Origin: a virus
DNA: 43,015 nucleotides
Direction: 5' to 3' (one strand)
IMG/VR virus record: IMGVR_UViG_3300042010_000261
Coordinates: 1-43,015 of that record
The notes under the pieces were generated by a model. The model saw nothing but the letters and a program-made list of their open reading frames with translations, searched no databases and had not been told where the DNA came from. Below, one piece after another: positions 1-7,542 of this stretch. Within the stretch, counting starts at the first letter, position 1; each line of letters begins with the position of its first letter. The translations under genes and the position numbers were made by a program.

Positions 1-672
1 TTAGCGTATTTCGAACAGATAACCCTGACCACGGACGGTCGTGATCACGTCCTGCGGGTACTCCGCCTGAATTTTCTTGCGCAGACGTCCCATCAACACA
101 TCAATCGTGTGGCTCTCACGCAGCTCGGCATCCGGATAAAGCTGAAGCATTAAGGAGTCTTTGCTCACCACTTTACCGCTGTTGCGGATTAACGTTTCCA
201 TGATGGTGTATTCAAACGCGGTCAGCTTAATGACTTCATTATTAATCGAGAATTCACGACGGGAGAGATCAACCTGGAAAGGGGGAATCGAAATCACCTG
301 GGAGGCCAGGCCGCTGTTGCGGCGCAGCAGTGCCTGCATGCGTGCCGCCACTTCTTCGATGTGAAACGGCTTGGTGACGTAATCATCGGCGCCCGCGCTG
401 AGCACTTCAACCTTGTCCTGCCAGCCTTCACGTGCGGTCAATACCAGAACCGGAAGGGAGACATCATGGCTGCGCCAGCGACGAATCAACGACAAACCGT
501 CTTCATCAGGCAATCCGAGATCGACGATGGCGATGTCCGGCAGGTGCTCATTGAGATAATAATCGGCTTCTTTTGCATCTTCGGCATCGTCCACCTGATG
601 TCCCATCTCCTGAAGCTGAACCTTCAGGTGATGGCGTAGCAATGCGTTATCCTCAACAACCAGTACGCGCAT
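1..672 (-). CDS. phoP: PhoP, response regulator of the PhoPQ two-component system
   Basis: Cytoplasmic DNA-binding regulator that is phosphorylated by the membrane sensor PhoQ in response to low Mg2+, acid pH or cationic peptides. The 223-residue protein matches E. coli and Salmonella PhoP almost throughout. The receiver domain (about 1-115) has the acidic pair and phospho-acceptor Asp in [11 protein letters not shown] and the conserved Lys in VTKPF. The C-terminal OmpR-type winged helix includes the signature [13 protein letters not shown]. Two adjacent ATGs occur; I chose the second because it gives the conserved MRVLVVEDN start and an 8-base gap to GGAG. This is the host side of the left junction. 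phoQ should follow just outside the window. Certain identification. Confidence 0.98.
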   Translation of the reverse strand: MRVLVVEDNALLRHHLKVQLQEMGHQVDDAEDAKEADYYLNEHLPDIAIVDLGLPDEDGLSLIRRWRSHDVSLPVLVLTAREGWQDKVEVLSAGADDYVTKPFHIEEVAARMQALLRRNSGLASQVISIPPFQVDLSRREFSINNEVIKLTAFEYTIMETLIRNSGKVVSKDSLMLQLYPDAELRESHTIDVLMGRLRKKIQAEYPQDVITTVRGQGYLFEIR

Positions 673-745
673 CATCTTTTCTCCCTATATGAATGGTATG
701 AATAGTTTAACGCTGATTATGGAGTTTGAAACCAGCGTCATGAAA
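673..745 (-). promoter_or_regulatory. phoP leader and core promoter truncated by the prophage junction
   Basis: Read leftwards, this holds GGGAG before phoP and, further up, CCATAATCAGCGTTAAACTAT, which resembles the Salmonella and E. coli phoP upstream region (from memory). Beyond CCATAATC the similarity stops. The place where the two TGTTTA-type hexamers of the PhoP box should lie reads GACGCTGGTTTCAAACT. The left attachment core therefore probably lies within about 720-745. The core cannot be defined because the right junction is outside the window. Confidence 0.5.
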
Positions 746-2035
746 TTAAATGACTTTTTTAATACTGCCAATACCTTGGGGGCGTCCTAGGGGCACAGCT
801 GTCGGCATCTGGTTGTTCAGCATGTTGACCTGGTCCTGGTTCATATCGCCGATCCACTTCGAATAAACCTCATACACCATGCGCGCATCCTCATGGCCCA
901 TCTGGCTGGCGATAAAGGAAGGGTTAGCACCGGCCATAAGCGTCCAGCAGGCGTATGTGTGTCGCGACTGATAAGGATTTCTCTCACGTATTCCCGAAAG
1001 TTTAGTGCCCCGTTTCCATCCATACGAAATCGAGTTTTTGGAAAAAAAGCTCTCATTCACTGACGATTTCTTTTCCGGAGAAAACACAAACCGCAGATTT
1101 TGTGGCTCGGTTTTGCCGATTTCACGGTGATGGAAAATGATCTGCTGTCTTGGGTTATTGCCTGTGATTTCGAACTGCTCCAGCAGCGCATCATGTGCAG
1201 GCTTAAGCAGGGTGATCGTTCGTATACCAGCATCTGTTTTCGGCGGAACAAACACCCGCTTGTTCGTCAGGCTTCTTGATACGTGAATTTCACCTTTTCT
1301 CAGATCGATATCCTCCCACGCCAGAGCACAAATCTCGCCGGGCCTCATTCCCGTGTGGACGGCTACAATGATGATCAAAGCCAGTTTTCGGGGAAGGGCG
1401 GCAATCAGTGCCTGGTACTCATGAAGTAGAAGCGGATCGGGGTCTGCCTTAGATAGCTTGAGCCGGGATACGCCCTCATAAGGAGCGTGTAATATAAACT
1501 GACTTCGATTAGCAAGCTTCAGCATTTCTGATAAAACCGCCATCTGTTTATTGACTGTTGAGGGCGCGCGTCCCTTTTTAACCAGGTTAGGCATTGAAGG
1601 GTTTAATACGCTGCCGGTCAGCAGTTCTTTGCGGTAATTGAGGATATCGGCGTGCTGAATATCAGCCAGTGGAGTATTTTCTCCCACAACACGTTTCAGT
1701 GTGTTAACTGCAGATGTGAGTGAATGAAGGGTAGCCCCCGACACCTCCAGAGCCTTTGTATCAATGAAAAAATCGCTCAGCTCTTTAAATGTCGTGATCC
1801 GCTTTGTTGATGAAAACTTTTTCAGAGCCTTCGATTCAGGGAAGCGCGCAGCGTAGTCGAACTGGCCGAACTGGATCTCACTCACGATGACTGCGCGAAG
1901 GTTTCCCGCCTTCTTGATGTTACTGCTGTTAACCACCCAGCCACGGAGAACTTCGCGGCAGCGAATGCCGCGATAGGTAAACGTGATTCTGATTTTTCCG
2001 TTATGAAGTTCAACGCCGGTTGGAAAGTTCATCAT
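746..2035 (-). CDS. int: Tyrosine-family site-specific integrase
   Basis: Phage integrase that recombines attP with the host att site beside phoP and, together with the excisionase, excises the prophage. The N-terminal 50 or so residues form a DUF3596-like arm-DNA-binding region, followed by a SAM-like core-binding domain (about 80-190) and the catalytic domain. Catalytic residues are Arg231 (TGMRPGE), Lys266, Arg358 (YQSRHTY), His381 (MGHED) and the nucleophile Tyr391 (VYEVYSKW). The first His of the usual HxxR box is Tyr, which is normal for this subfamily. Its start overlaps the stop of the upstream xis gene by a few bases, so the two are translationally coupled. At 429 residues it is somewhat long but intact. 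Confidence 0.95.
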   Translation of the reverse strand: MMNFPTGVELHNGKIRITFTYRGIRCREVLRGWVVNSSNIKKAGNLRAVIVSEIQFGQFDYAARFPESKALKKFSSTKRITTFKELSDFFIDTKALEVSGATLHSLTSAVNTLKRVVGENTPLADIQHADILNYRKELLTGSVLNPSMPNLVKKGRAPSTVNKQMAVLSEMLKLANRSQFILHAPYEGVSRLKLSKADPDPLLLHEYQALIAALPRKLALIIIVAVHTGMRPGEICALAWEDIDLRKGEIHVSRSLTNKRVFVPPKTDAGIRTITLLKPAHDALLEQFEITGNNPRQQIIFHHREIGKTEPQNLRFVFSPEKKSSVNESFFSKNSISYGWKRGTKLSGIRERNPYQSRHTYACWTLMAGANPSFIASQMGHEDARMVYEVYSKWIGDMNQDQVNMLNNQMPTAVPLGRPQGIGSIKKVI

Positions 2036-2247
2036 GCTTCCTGAATAAATCTATTAATCAGCGGAAAGTTGTACCAGACCAAAGCGCGTTTGCTTTCTCC
2101 TCCGGGTACCGCGGGTACTCGCTTAAAATGAACCCCTTCGATCCAGCTTCCGAGGCGATAAGCTTTTATTTGCCTGTCATCCAGCCCCGTTTTCTCAGTT
2201 AGCCTTCCCGCCACCATCCACTCTTCATCGAAAATGATTTGCGCCAT
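2032..2247 (-). CDS. xis: Excisionase (Xis), DUF1233-like
   Basis: Small DNA-binding recombination directionality factor of about 71 residues, directly upstream of and overlapping int. The order of [15 protein letters not shown], an SWIEGVHFK wing and C-terminal [10 protein letters not shown] resembles the excisionase/YdaQ-like winged-helix family. I chose the internal ATG, giving [10 protein letters not shown], because GGAG lies about seven bases before it. An ATG four codons upstream is in frame but has no visible ribosome-binding site. In phages of this layout Xis bends attL/attR DNA and lets Int excise the prophage. Confidence 0.8.
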   Translation of the reverse strand: MAQIIFDEEWMVAGRLTEKTGLDDRQIKAYRLGSWIEGVHFKRVPAVPGGESKRALVWYNFPLINRFIQEA

Positions 2248-2308
2248 GCTTAACTCCATGACGCCGCCACGATACCGTAGCGGCAGATAGTATATTGATT
2301 GTCAAAAA

Positions 2309-2548
2309 TCACCGACCAAGGCCGGGGAGGCACTTAAGATGCCTGATACCGAGCATTGCCGTTGCCACGTAACTACGGGGGCGGTTAACAACCTCAACCG
2401 TAATTTTTCTCCCTTGGAACTTGATGGTGTAAAAAGTCTGTTTGTCGCTTCGACCATGCTCGCCGTATTTCTCAAAATGGCATTTGAGCGCGGCGGCGCA
2501 CGCTGGCCCGCCGATGCTGTCTCCCTTGCTACGGTTAATCAGACGCAC
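2309..2548 (-). CDS. DUF4060 family phage protein
   Basis: A 79-residue protein of unknown function beginning MRLINRSKGDSIGG and containing ITVEVVNRPRSYVATAM. This pattern is typical of the short DUF4060 proteins found just upstream of xis in lambdoid prophages of Salmonella and E. coli. The start is GTG, 14 bases inside the 3' end of the RecE-like gene, which suggests coupled translation. The C-terminal ten residues look less conserved than the rest, judging from memory. No catalytic motif is visible. Confidence 0.65.
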   Translation of the reverse strand: MRLINRSKGDSIGGPACAAALKCHFEKYGEHGRSDKQTFYTIKFQGRKITVEVVNRPRSYVATAMLGIRHLKCLPGLGR

Positions 2549-4436
2549 AGGAGTCTTCCTGATGGTCGATCACGCTGCGGGCAAGCCCGGCGGCCATAGC
2601 CGGTAATTCCTCATACTGATTGCAATATGCCGGGTTGGAACATAAGCCCTGCAACGCTGCAATGGTCAGCTGTTGCTGGTAGGTAATCGTTGAAAGCGGC
2701 GCGTTTGTTTCAGCTACCGGTTCGGGCTCGGCATCCAGCTTTGCAGTAACTGCAGGCGGATCGAGCACGACAGATTTTGGTGGTGCCGGGCGGCGGTATT
2801 CCACGATTGCATCAAGCGCAATTTTTTGACGAACGCTGATATCGTCAGACCACTGTTCAAGAATCGTAGTAGCAACGTCATGTACTTCTTCATTACTGAA
2901 CTCAGGCGACAGACAGAATTCAGTCGAGGTGATATCTGCAATCAGTAACGGGAAAATATGCTCGATGTCTTTACCCGTGGTGGTGATGAGATTTTCGATA
3001 TCATCCTGGTCACCGATGTTTGTGCGCCCGGACATCAGCTCGTTTAATGCATGGGCGATTTCAATCTCGCGAACACTTAGCGCTGGTGGTACTTCCTGTT
3101 TTTCGACTTCATTTGAGGAGGTGGTATTTATCAGAGCATCAACAGAGAAGACTCCTCCGCCCAGGTTCTCCACTCGTGGTTGGTCACTCGCTTGCTCTTC
3201 GGGTGCTGGGCTCTGAGCGAATGCCTCGTTGAGTTCTTTGTCGAGCTGCGCAGCTTTGGCAGGGCAAACTGCTGGTAACTCAGTTTCTCCAGATAAAGAC
3301 GGTTTGGTTTCATCATCTTCTTTCTTCTCCGAATTAGGGCGAGCTTTAGGGCGGCAGGCCAAATCAATCGTTTTCTGGTCAGGATGTGCATGATCAGATT
3401 CAACCAGCTCGCGGTTGATGTACTCACGCAACGCGACAGGATCGGTCCAGAGGCCTTCCGGTGCGGATTTAATCAGGGCGATGATGGCCGCGCGGGAATA
3501 GTCCAGAATCCCAGGGGTAGAGCGCAGTTTTTTCCACCACGCAGTAAAGCGGGTGTCCTGTTCTGCTTCGGCCATAGCTTTGGCAGCGAGCATGAATTTA
3601 TTCGGGATCCAGTAAATGTCGATCTCGTCATACATGCTCAGAATGGCTACAGCCACCTCAATCCGGAGAGTGGAGAGGTTATGTACAAGGTCCGGGCTGC
3701 GGTCTGTCTTATTGCCGCCTCCCAGGGTGGCACCCGAGTCTGTGCGGTTGTCTTCGTTGACCGGGGCAGCTTGCGGCCGCTTATCTATCGGCGTATCCAG
3801 CCATCTGGTGATCCGCCTTTTGATGTCTGGCCACTGGGTCGTTTCTTTAGTGTCCTCACGCACCCATGCGAGCAACTGCTCCTGCCGTTGAGGTGCCAAT
3901 GCCAGCGCGCGGGTTTCTTTCCCCAGAGCTTCTGCCAGTTCGCGGGCATAACTCGATTCATCATCATTCAGCAGATCGACGATCTGGCCGTATTGGGCCG
4001 TAGTGATACCAGGGACCGGGCCGAACAGTGCCAGGCAAGCTGCTCGGGATGCCTGGTCGAGCCGCGCAACAGTTTTAATTTCTTCCTGTGCCTTGTTATC
4101 CTCCCAGTCTGCTTTTTCATCAGTTTCTGGCTGTGGCGCCGCAGCTGGTTCACCTGCATTCACATTCCATACTGCCACGCTGTCGAAAAACTCAGTTGAG
4201 AAAACATCAAGGTCAGGGCAGGGAAGATCTTCGCGGTGCTCCCAGATTTTGACCTTAAAGTAATCATCGATATGTTCAGGCTGTTCGGCCGCCAGCTTAC
4301 CGAAAATAACGGCTTCTGCGATAGCTTTTGTAGAAGCATTAACAGCAGTGGCGAGGGGTTTTAAATTCGGATGCTTTTTTAATGCTTTATCTTTGGGGAA
4401 ATAAGCTCCGCCAAACACTTTTAACTCAACAGACAT
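2535..4436 (-). CDS. RecE-like (exonuclease VIII N-terminal type) protein lacking the nuclease domain
   Basis: A 633-residue protein. Residues about 230-380 (GGGNKTDR, LVHNLSTLRIEVAVAIL, TPGILDYSRAAII, VESDHAHPDQKTIDLAC) match the non-catalytic N-terminal part of E. coli Rac RecE as I remember it. In RecE the exonuclease lies in the last 260 or so residues, with GISNENYH-type and DVKT-type motifs. Neither motif is present here. The C-terminal third is instead acidic and ends in TYQQQLTIAALQGLCSNPAY, a motif I recall only vaguely from short phage proteins. No RecT, Beta or Erf annealing partner is in the leftward operon. A regulatory or structural role is possible. Often annotated as exodeoxyribonuclease VIII, but the catalytic function is not supported. 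Confidence 0.7.
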   Translation of the reverse strand: MSVELKVFGGAYFPKDKALKKHPNLKPLATAVNASTKAIAEAVIFGKLAAEQPEHIDDYFKVKIWEHREDLPCPDLDVFSTEFFDSVAVWNVNAGEPAAAPQPETDEKADWEDNKAQEEIKTVARLDQASRAACLALFGPVPGITTAQYGQIVDLLNDDESSYARELAEALGKETRALALAPQRQEQLLAWVREDTKETTQWPDIKRRITRWLDTPIDKRPQAAPVNEDNRTDSGATLGGGNKTDRSPDLVHNLSTLRIEVAVAILSMYDEIDIYWIPNKFMLAAKAMAEAEQDTRFTAWWKKLRSTPGILDYSRAAIIALIKSAPEGLWTDPVALREYINRELVESDHAHPDQKTIDLACRPKARPNSEKKEDDETKPSLSGETELPAVCPAKAAQLDKELNEAFAQSPAPEEQASDQPRVENLGGGVFSVDALINTTSSNEVEKQEVPPALSVREIEIAHALNELMSGRTNIGDQDDIENLITTTGKDIEHIFPLLIADITSTEFCLSPEFSNEEVHDVATTILEQWSDDISVRQKIALDAIVEYRRPAPPKSVVLDPPAVTAKLDAEPEPVAETNAPLSTITYQQQLTIAALQGLCSNPAYCNQYEELPAMAAGLARSVIDHQEDSCASD

Positions 4437-4447
4437 AAGAACCTCTA

Positions 4448-4657
4448 TTAATATTTGAAAGATGATTTTGAATGAAACGGTTTGCGTTGGCCGCGCTTTA
4501 TCATTTTTAAAGCGTCTCGCCTTTCTCTTTTTTCATTGCATTGCTCGCACAAATAAATCGTGCGCTTATACGGATATACCTCCGTTTTCCTTACATGCAT
4601 TTCCGATTTTTTGTATTCATGACAACAAACAGCGCAATGACAAATGATGTCATCCAT
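4448..4657 (-). CDS. Small zinc-ribbon protein
   Basis: A 69-residue basic protein with a Cys cluster near the N terminus (CHCAVCC) and a second pair CEQC at residues 37-40, consistent with one zinc ribbon, followed by a Lys/Arg-rich tail. The start codon lies one base past the stop of the upstream 90-residue gene, and it sits 11 bases before the RecE-like gene, so it is part of the same leftward early operon. Function is not recognised. It could be a small DNA- or RNA-binding factor. Confidence 0.6.
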   Translation of the reverse strand: MDDIICHCAVCCHEYKKSEMHVRKTEVYPYKRTIYLCEQCNEKRERRDALKMIKRGQRKPFHSKSSFKY

Positions 4658-4658
4658 A

Positions 4659-4931
4659 TCAATTCACATGTTGGCGCTTGTGGTCGTAATAGGACATGCC
4701 GCAGGCGTTCTGCGCTGCAGTGAAATCCATAGACAGCAAGCTAATGTGCTTAACAGCGCAAACCGGGCAATGAAATTCGCCGAGCACATAGCCGCCATCA
4801 AGCACAACGGTTACAGGGCCAGAAGCTGGCAAATGAACCACGCCAGAAATTGCATCATTAATATTAAATGTCGCAATTTCTTTATTTACGATTGCCAGGC
4901 CCATTTCAACGGTTGTGACTTCTATTTTCAT
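4659..4931 (-). CDS. Hypothetical early protein with a CPVC motif
   Basis: A 90-residue protein with a beta-rich N-terminal part (MKIEVTTVEMGLAIV, then a GPVTVVLDGGYVLG hairpin), then CPVC at about 54-57 and a third Cys near the C terminus. The ATG is preceded by AAGGAA at a good distance. The following zinc-ribbon gene starts one base after its stop, so the two probably act together or are at least co-expressed. I recognise no family. Confidence 0.6.
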   Translation of the reverse strand: MKIEVTTVEMGLAIVNKEIATFNINDAISGVVHLPASGPVTVVLDGGYVLGEFHCPVCAVKHISLLSMDFTAAQNACGMSYYDHKRQHVN

Positions 4932-5000
4932 TTCAAATTCCTTATTTTTAGGGTGAGAGTATCCCTGCCACTTAAGGCATCGATTCTTAATAAGAAAGAA

Positions 5001-5186
5001 TTAAATAACTTTTAAACTATTTCGCCACTCCTGATGAGGCTGGCGATGAACAACAAAGCTTCTGAATTTCCGCAAAACTTGCCATGCAGCATGACATCCG
5101 GCAATATCTCGAAGAAATACTGAAGTAACGAGTTTTCCCTGCGCCCAGGCAATTTGTTGTTCCGGTGATAATTGTGTTTTATCCAT
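5001..5186 (-). CDS. Possible small early protein
   Basis: A 61-residue frame beginning MDKTQLSPEQQIAWAQGK and ending in a basic C terminus. It lies in the leftward operon between two better-supported genes. The frame continues upstream to a valine/methionine start, but MDKTQLSPEQ looks like the natural beginning. The ribosome-binding site is weak. Reported because the spacing fits the operon and the composition looks protein-like. No family recognised. Confidence 0.4.
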   Translation of the reverse strand: MDKTQLSPEQQIAWAQGKLVTSVFLRDIAGCHAAWQVLRKFRSFVVHRQPHQEWRNSLKVI

Positions 5187-5274
5187 TTCTGAATACTCAA
5201 CTTTGTACTTAACAATAAAAAGGGCGGTATAAGCATGGACCACGGGAACGCATATACCGCCAAGCGATATAATC

Positions 5275-6129
5275 TTATTGCGCCTGAAGTCTTTGACGCT
5301 GAGCTAAACTGCTTTCCCATAATCGGAGGGCTGTTGCTTTTGCCCAGCGGTACCATTCACGGCCTGCTTCTTTGTAAGAATTACCGAGACGAACCAGATC
5401 CCAGGTTTCTTGTAAAAAATCGGGTTCTTTATTTGCGATTTGCTGCCGGGCGTCGATCATACTGTCGATTGCGGTGTTGATTTCCAGAGCTTCGCTATGC
5501 GCTTCTCTGATCCGGCGTTCGCGGCCCTCAGGTGTGTAATTGAGGCGGAATGCGAAAGCGCGTTGTGCGAGGTCAGGAGGACTGATGCTGATTGCTGATT
5601 CTTCCATTTCAGCCTTGCTTTTCGAATGGTTTAATTCGTCGTCCATTTCCAGCGCTGCAGCGTGGCAAGCTTCCACCAGAGCTGGCAGATCATCGCGCTC
5701 CATGATGGTGTTTTGAATGCTTGTCATTACTGAGAGATGGCGACGGCGATTCGTCTCAGCATCCATTTCCAGTGCTTCACGGTGTGCTTTTGCTAAAAGT
5801 TGGCGCTGCCAGTCTGGGTTGCAGTAAAAATCATAGTGTTCATTCATGCCTAGCGCCTCGGCGTGGCATTCGTGTATATGCTCGCGGATTTCTGCCGGAG
5901 TCATGTGCGTCATATTCGGACGGATTCTCTCAAGTTCTGCCGCCATTGCAGCATCAACCTCCAGCGTCTCAGCGTGGTCGCGTTCGGCCAGAGCTTTGAA
6001 AATTTTTCGCATCGTGTTTTCAGATTTCACTTCGCGCAGCGTGCTGCAGTTATGTGCAGTGAATGTTCCATTTTCGTGCTGTTTAATGCTGTATACCGCT
6101 TTGCCGATGTTGATTTTGTGGCTGGTCAT
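5275..6129 (-). CDS. Phage protein with five AHxEALE(M/I)(D/N) repeats
   Basis: First gene of the leftward early operon (284 residues), directly downstream of PL, with AGAGGA eight bases before its ATG. It carries five diverged copies of a nine-residue motif: DHAETLEVD (51-59), CHAEALGMN (88-96), AHREALEMD (115-123), CHAAALEMD (155-163) and AHSEALEIN (210-218). Each sits in a predicted amphipathic helix with flanking Arg/Glu residues. The spacing between copies is irregular (about 27-55 residues). No cysteine pairs, signal peptide or membrane helix are present. The invariant His followed by Leu-Glu suggests helical hairpins or a metal site, but function is unknown to me. Confidence 0.75.
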   Translation of the reverse strand: MTSHKINIGKAVYSIKQHENGTFTAHNCSTLREVKSENTMRKIFKALAERDHAETLEVDAAMAAELERIRPNMTHMTPAEIREHIHECHAEALGMNEHYDFYCNPDWQRQLLAKAHREALEMDAETNRRRHLSVMTSIQNTIMERDDLPALVEACHAAALEMDDELNHSKSKAEMEESAISISPPDLAQRAFAFRLNYTPEGRERRIREAHSEALEINTAIDSMIDARQQIANKEPDFLQETWDLVRLGNSYKEAGREWYRWAKATALRLWESSLAQRQRLQAQ

Positions 6130-6202
6130 AGTGCATTCCTCTTGTTCACCCTTATCGCCGGGTAGGCGGAACGTTTACTGATTACTGCGTGTTTTGTTGG
6201 TT

Positions 6203-6250
6203 TAAGTTTATAAACAAATAAACCAATATGTAAAGTTATTAGTAAACAAA
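6203..6250 (-). promoter_or_regulatory. PL promoter with overlapping repressor operator
   Basis: Reading leftwards, a TTTACA -35 (complement of 6229-6234) and a TATAAA -10 (complement of 6207-6212) are separated by 16 bases. The palindrome GTTTATAAAC at 6206-6215 overlaps the -10. A half-site-like TTAGTAAAC lies just upstream at about 6239-6247. The same palindrome and the same geometry occur at PR, which argues that both are bound by the same repressor. Confidence 0.7.
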
Positions 6251-6283
6251 AAGGCGTGAAAAATTGGATGTGGTTGAATTTGG

Positions 6284-6313
6284 AGAAAAAAAAGACCGCA
6301 ACAGGCGGTCTTT
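6284..6313 (-). terminator. Intrinsic terminator of the repressor gene
   Basis: A perfect nine-base-pair stem (AAAGACCGC / GCGGTCTTT) with a five-base loop, followed on the minus strand by a run of T. It lies just after the repressor stop codon and separates the repressor transcript from PL and the leftward operon. Confidence 0.85.
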
Positions 6314-6320
6314 AGGGGAG

Positions 6321-6716
6321 TTAGTCTATTTCGAGGTCTTTGAGCATCTGAAGGATTTCTTGTTTGCTCTTGCCTTTAAGCCTTGCCTTGAGCTCATTGT
6401 CTATGGAGTTAACTTGGGCCCTGAGGTTTACCATGTGCTGCTCTTTTTCCCATTCAGCAAGGCTGTCGAAAAGGTCTAGAAGTTCTTCATGGCGCGCGTC
6501 AAATGGACGAGGGGATCTTATCTCTTCACCCATAGGTTCTTCATCAAGATAACCAGGAGCCATGCCGTAATCTCGTTCAATACGGCGCGCAGCTCTTTCG
6601 CCGAACGACGCTTTGCCGTTGATCAGCTGTGAAAGGTAGCTCTTCTCTTTCTCCGGCAGGGTTCTGCTGGAAAACCATGCCGCTAGGCGCTTACGCCTGA
6701 TTTCTTTTGTGTCCAT
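6321..6716 (-). CDS. CI-like repressor lacking an S24 peptidase domain
   Basis: A 131-residue DNA-binding protein. The N-terminal XRE-type helix-turn-helix (about 7-65) includes EKEKSYLSQLINGKASFGE and RRIERDYGMAPGYLDE, typical of lambdoid prophage repressors. The remaining 65 residues are charged and helical (LAEWEKEQHMVNLRAQV) and could dimerise. There is no LexA/CI-type Ser-Lys peptidase domain, so RecA-stimulated self-cleavage is not expected. No ribosome-binding site is obvious before the ATG, so a leaderless transcript from the opposing PRM is possible, as for lambda cI. It is divergent from the Cro-like gene. Confidence 0.85.
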   Translation of the reverse strand: MDTKEIRRKRLAAWFSSRTLPEKEKSYLSQLINGKASFGERAARRIERDYGMAPGYLDEEPMGEEIRSPRPFDARHEELLDLFDSLAEWEKEQHMVNLRAQVNSIDNELKARLKGKSKQEILQMLKDLEID

Positions 6717-6739
6717 GCAGTCATTTTGATTAGTAATTT

Positions 6740-6790
6740 CTAAACAAGCAAAAACTTGACATTAATGTTTAGTGGTTTATAAACTTACAA
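6740..6790 (+). promoter_or_regulatory. PR promoter and right operator
   Basis: A consensus TTGACA -35 at 6756-6761 and TATAAA -10 at 6778-6783 are 16 bases apart. The palindrome GTTTATAAAC at 6775-6784 overlaps the -10, exactly as at PL. Related half-sites (TTTCTAAAC, GTTTAG) lie beside the -35. The divergent promoter for the repressor must lie in the same 95-base gap. Confidence 0.8.
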
Positions 6791-6810
6791 CTCAACACAC
6801 AGGAGCAATT

Positions 6811-7068
6811 ATGCAACTCAATGACTTTTTGAAAGCCGGTGGGCCAAAGATACGCAAGGCGCTGGAGCAACACCTTGGGATATCGAAATCTTACCTCTCC
6901 CAACTTGCAACGGGGCGAGCTGCTATTTCGCCGAGTCGATGCATCGTTATCGAAACCTTTACCGATGGAAAGGTTTCTCGTTCTGACATGCGGCCAAGCG
7001 ATTGGGCTGAAATTTGGCCTGATTACAAGCCAAAAAATAACACAACAGCTCAGGAGGATACTGACTGA
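6811..7068 (+). CDS. YdaS/Cro-like transcriptional regulator
   Basis: An 85-residue helix-turn-helix protein starting MQLNDFLKAGGPKIRKALEQ. It contains GISKSYLSQLATGRAAISP as the recognition region and ends with a TFTDGKVSRSDMRPSDWAEIWPDY tail typical of YdaS/Cro-like proteins of enterobacterial prophages. AGGAG lies a few bases before the ATG. Its place, first rightward gene after PR and opposite the repressor, indicates a Cro role: shutting off the lysogenic promoter at the shared operators. It overlaps the start of the next gene by one base. YdaS was first called a toxin-antitoxin component, but later work on CP-933P treats it as a Cro-like repressor. Confidence 0.82.
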   Translation: MQLNDFLKAGGPKIRKALEQHLGISKSYLSQLATGRAAISPSRCIVIETFTDGKVSRSDMRPSDWAEIWPDYKPKNNTTAQEDTD

Positions 7069-7520
7069 TGGAAATCAAAAAACTGGCATGTGAGCTGGAG
7101 TCCTGGGCGCAAGAAAAGGGCTGGAAGACAGTTACGCAACTGATAACCCCGCATCACTTTGGCGATCTGCTTCAGCCATTGGATAACGTGACGGACCCTG
7201 ACGAATACGCGCGCCGCTTGCACAACAACAAGCAGATTATTCAGCGTGCATTCCGCAACGATACGCCTAACTACCTGAAACAGGCGGAAGCCCTGAGCTA
7301 TGCCATCCGCACCGCCATTGATAACGAGCTGGAGCAGAAAGACTGCATGCTCTACCGGGCAGCCAGAGTTAACAAAGAGTGTATCGAAGCCACCAATGCA
7401 GTCTTCACTGGCAAACCGCAACCGGTAATCCGCCGCGAGACTCTGGAAGCAATCGACGCGCTGGCGCAGCTGGTCGGCGTCAAAGTGAAGCTGGTTTCGA
7501 CTTGTTCAAACGTAGCCTAG
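7068..7520 (+). CDS. YdaT-like phage regulatory protein
   Basis: A 150-residue protein directly coupled to the YdaS/Cro-like gene (TGATG overlap), in the position of lambda cII. It begins MEIKKLACELESWAQEKGWKT and contains DEYARRLHNNKQIIQRAFR and a C-terminal RETLEAIDALAQLVG helix. The size, start and position fit the YdaT-type regulators that pair with YdaS, which bind DNA and block growth when overproduced. Residue-level similarity is modest from memory, so the family call is an inference supported mainly by context. Confidence 0.6.
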   Translation: MEIKKLACELESWAQEKGWKTVTQLITPHHFGDLLQPLDNVTDPDEYARRLHNNKQIIQRAFRNDTPNYLKQAEALSYAIRTAIDNELEQKDCMLYRAARVNKECIEATNAVFTGKPQPVIRRETLEAIDALAQLVGVKVKLVSTCSNVA

Positions 7521-7542
7521 TTCAGTTGTATCGAGGTGTTCT

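Noticed and set aside
746-2035. Possible inactivation of the integrase because the first His of HxxR is Tyr
   Set aside because: From memory, integrases with this N-terminal domain often have YQxRHT here; the other catalytic residues are intact.
3384-4199. Long rightward frame of 271 residues opposite the RecE-like gene
   Set aside because: It lies entirely antisense to a gene with recognised similarity, has unnatural composition and no ribosome-binding site.
7068-7520. Toxin-antitoxin pair formed by the YdaS-like and YdaT-like genes
   Set aside because: Their position at PR and family knowledge favour Cro and CII-like regulators; growth inhibition on overexpression alone does not make them a toxin-antitoxin system.
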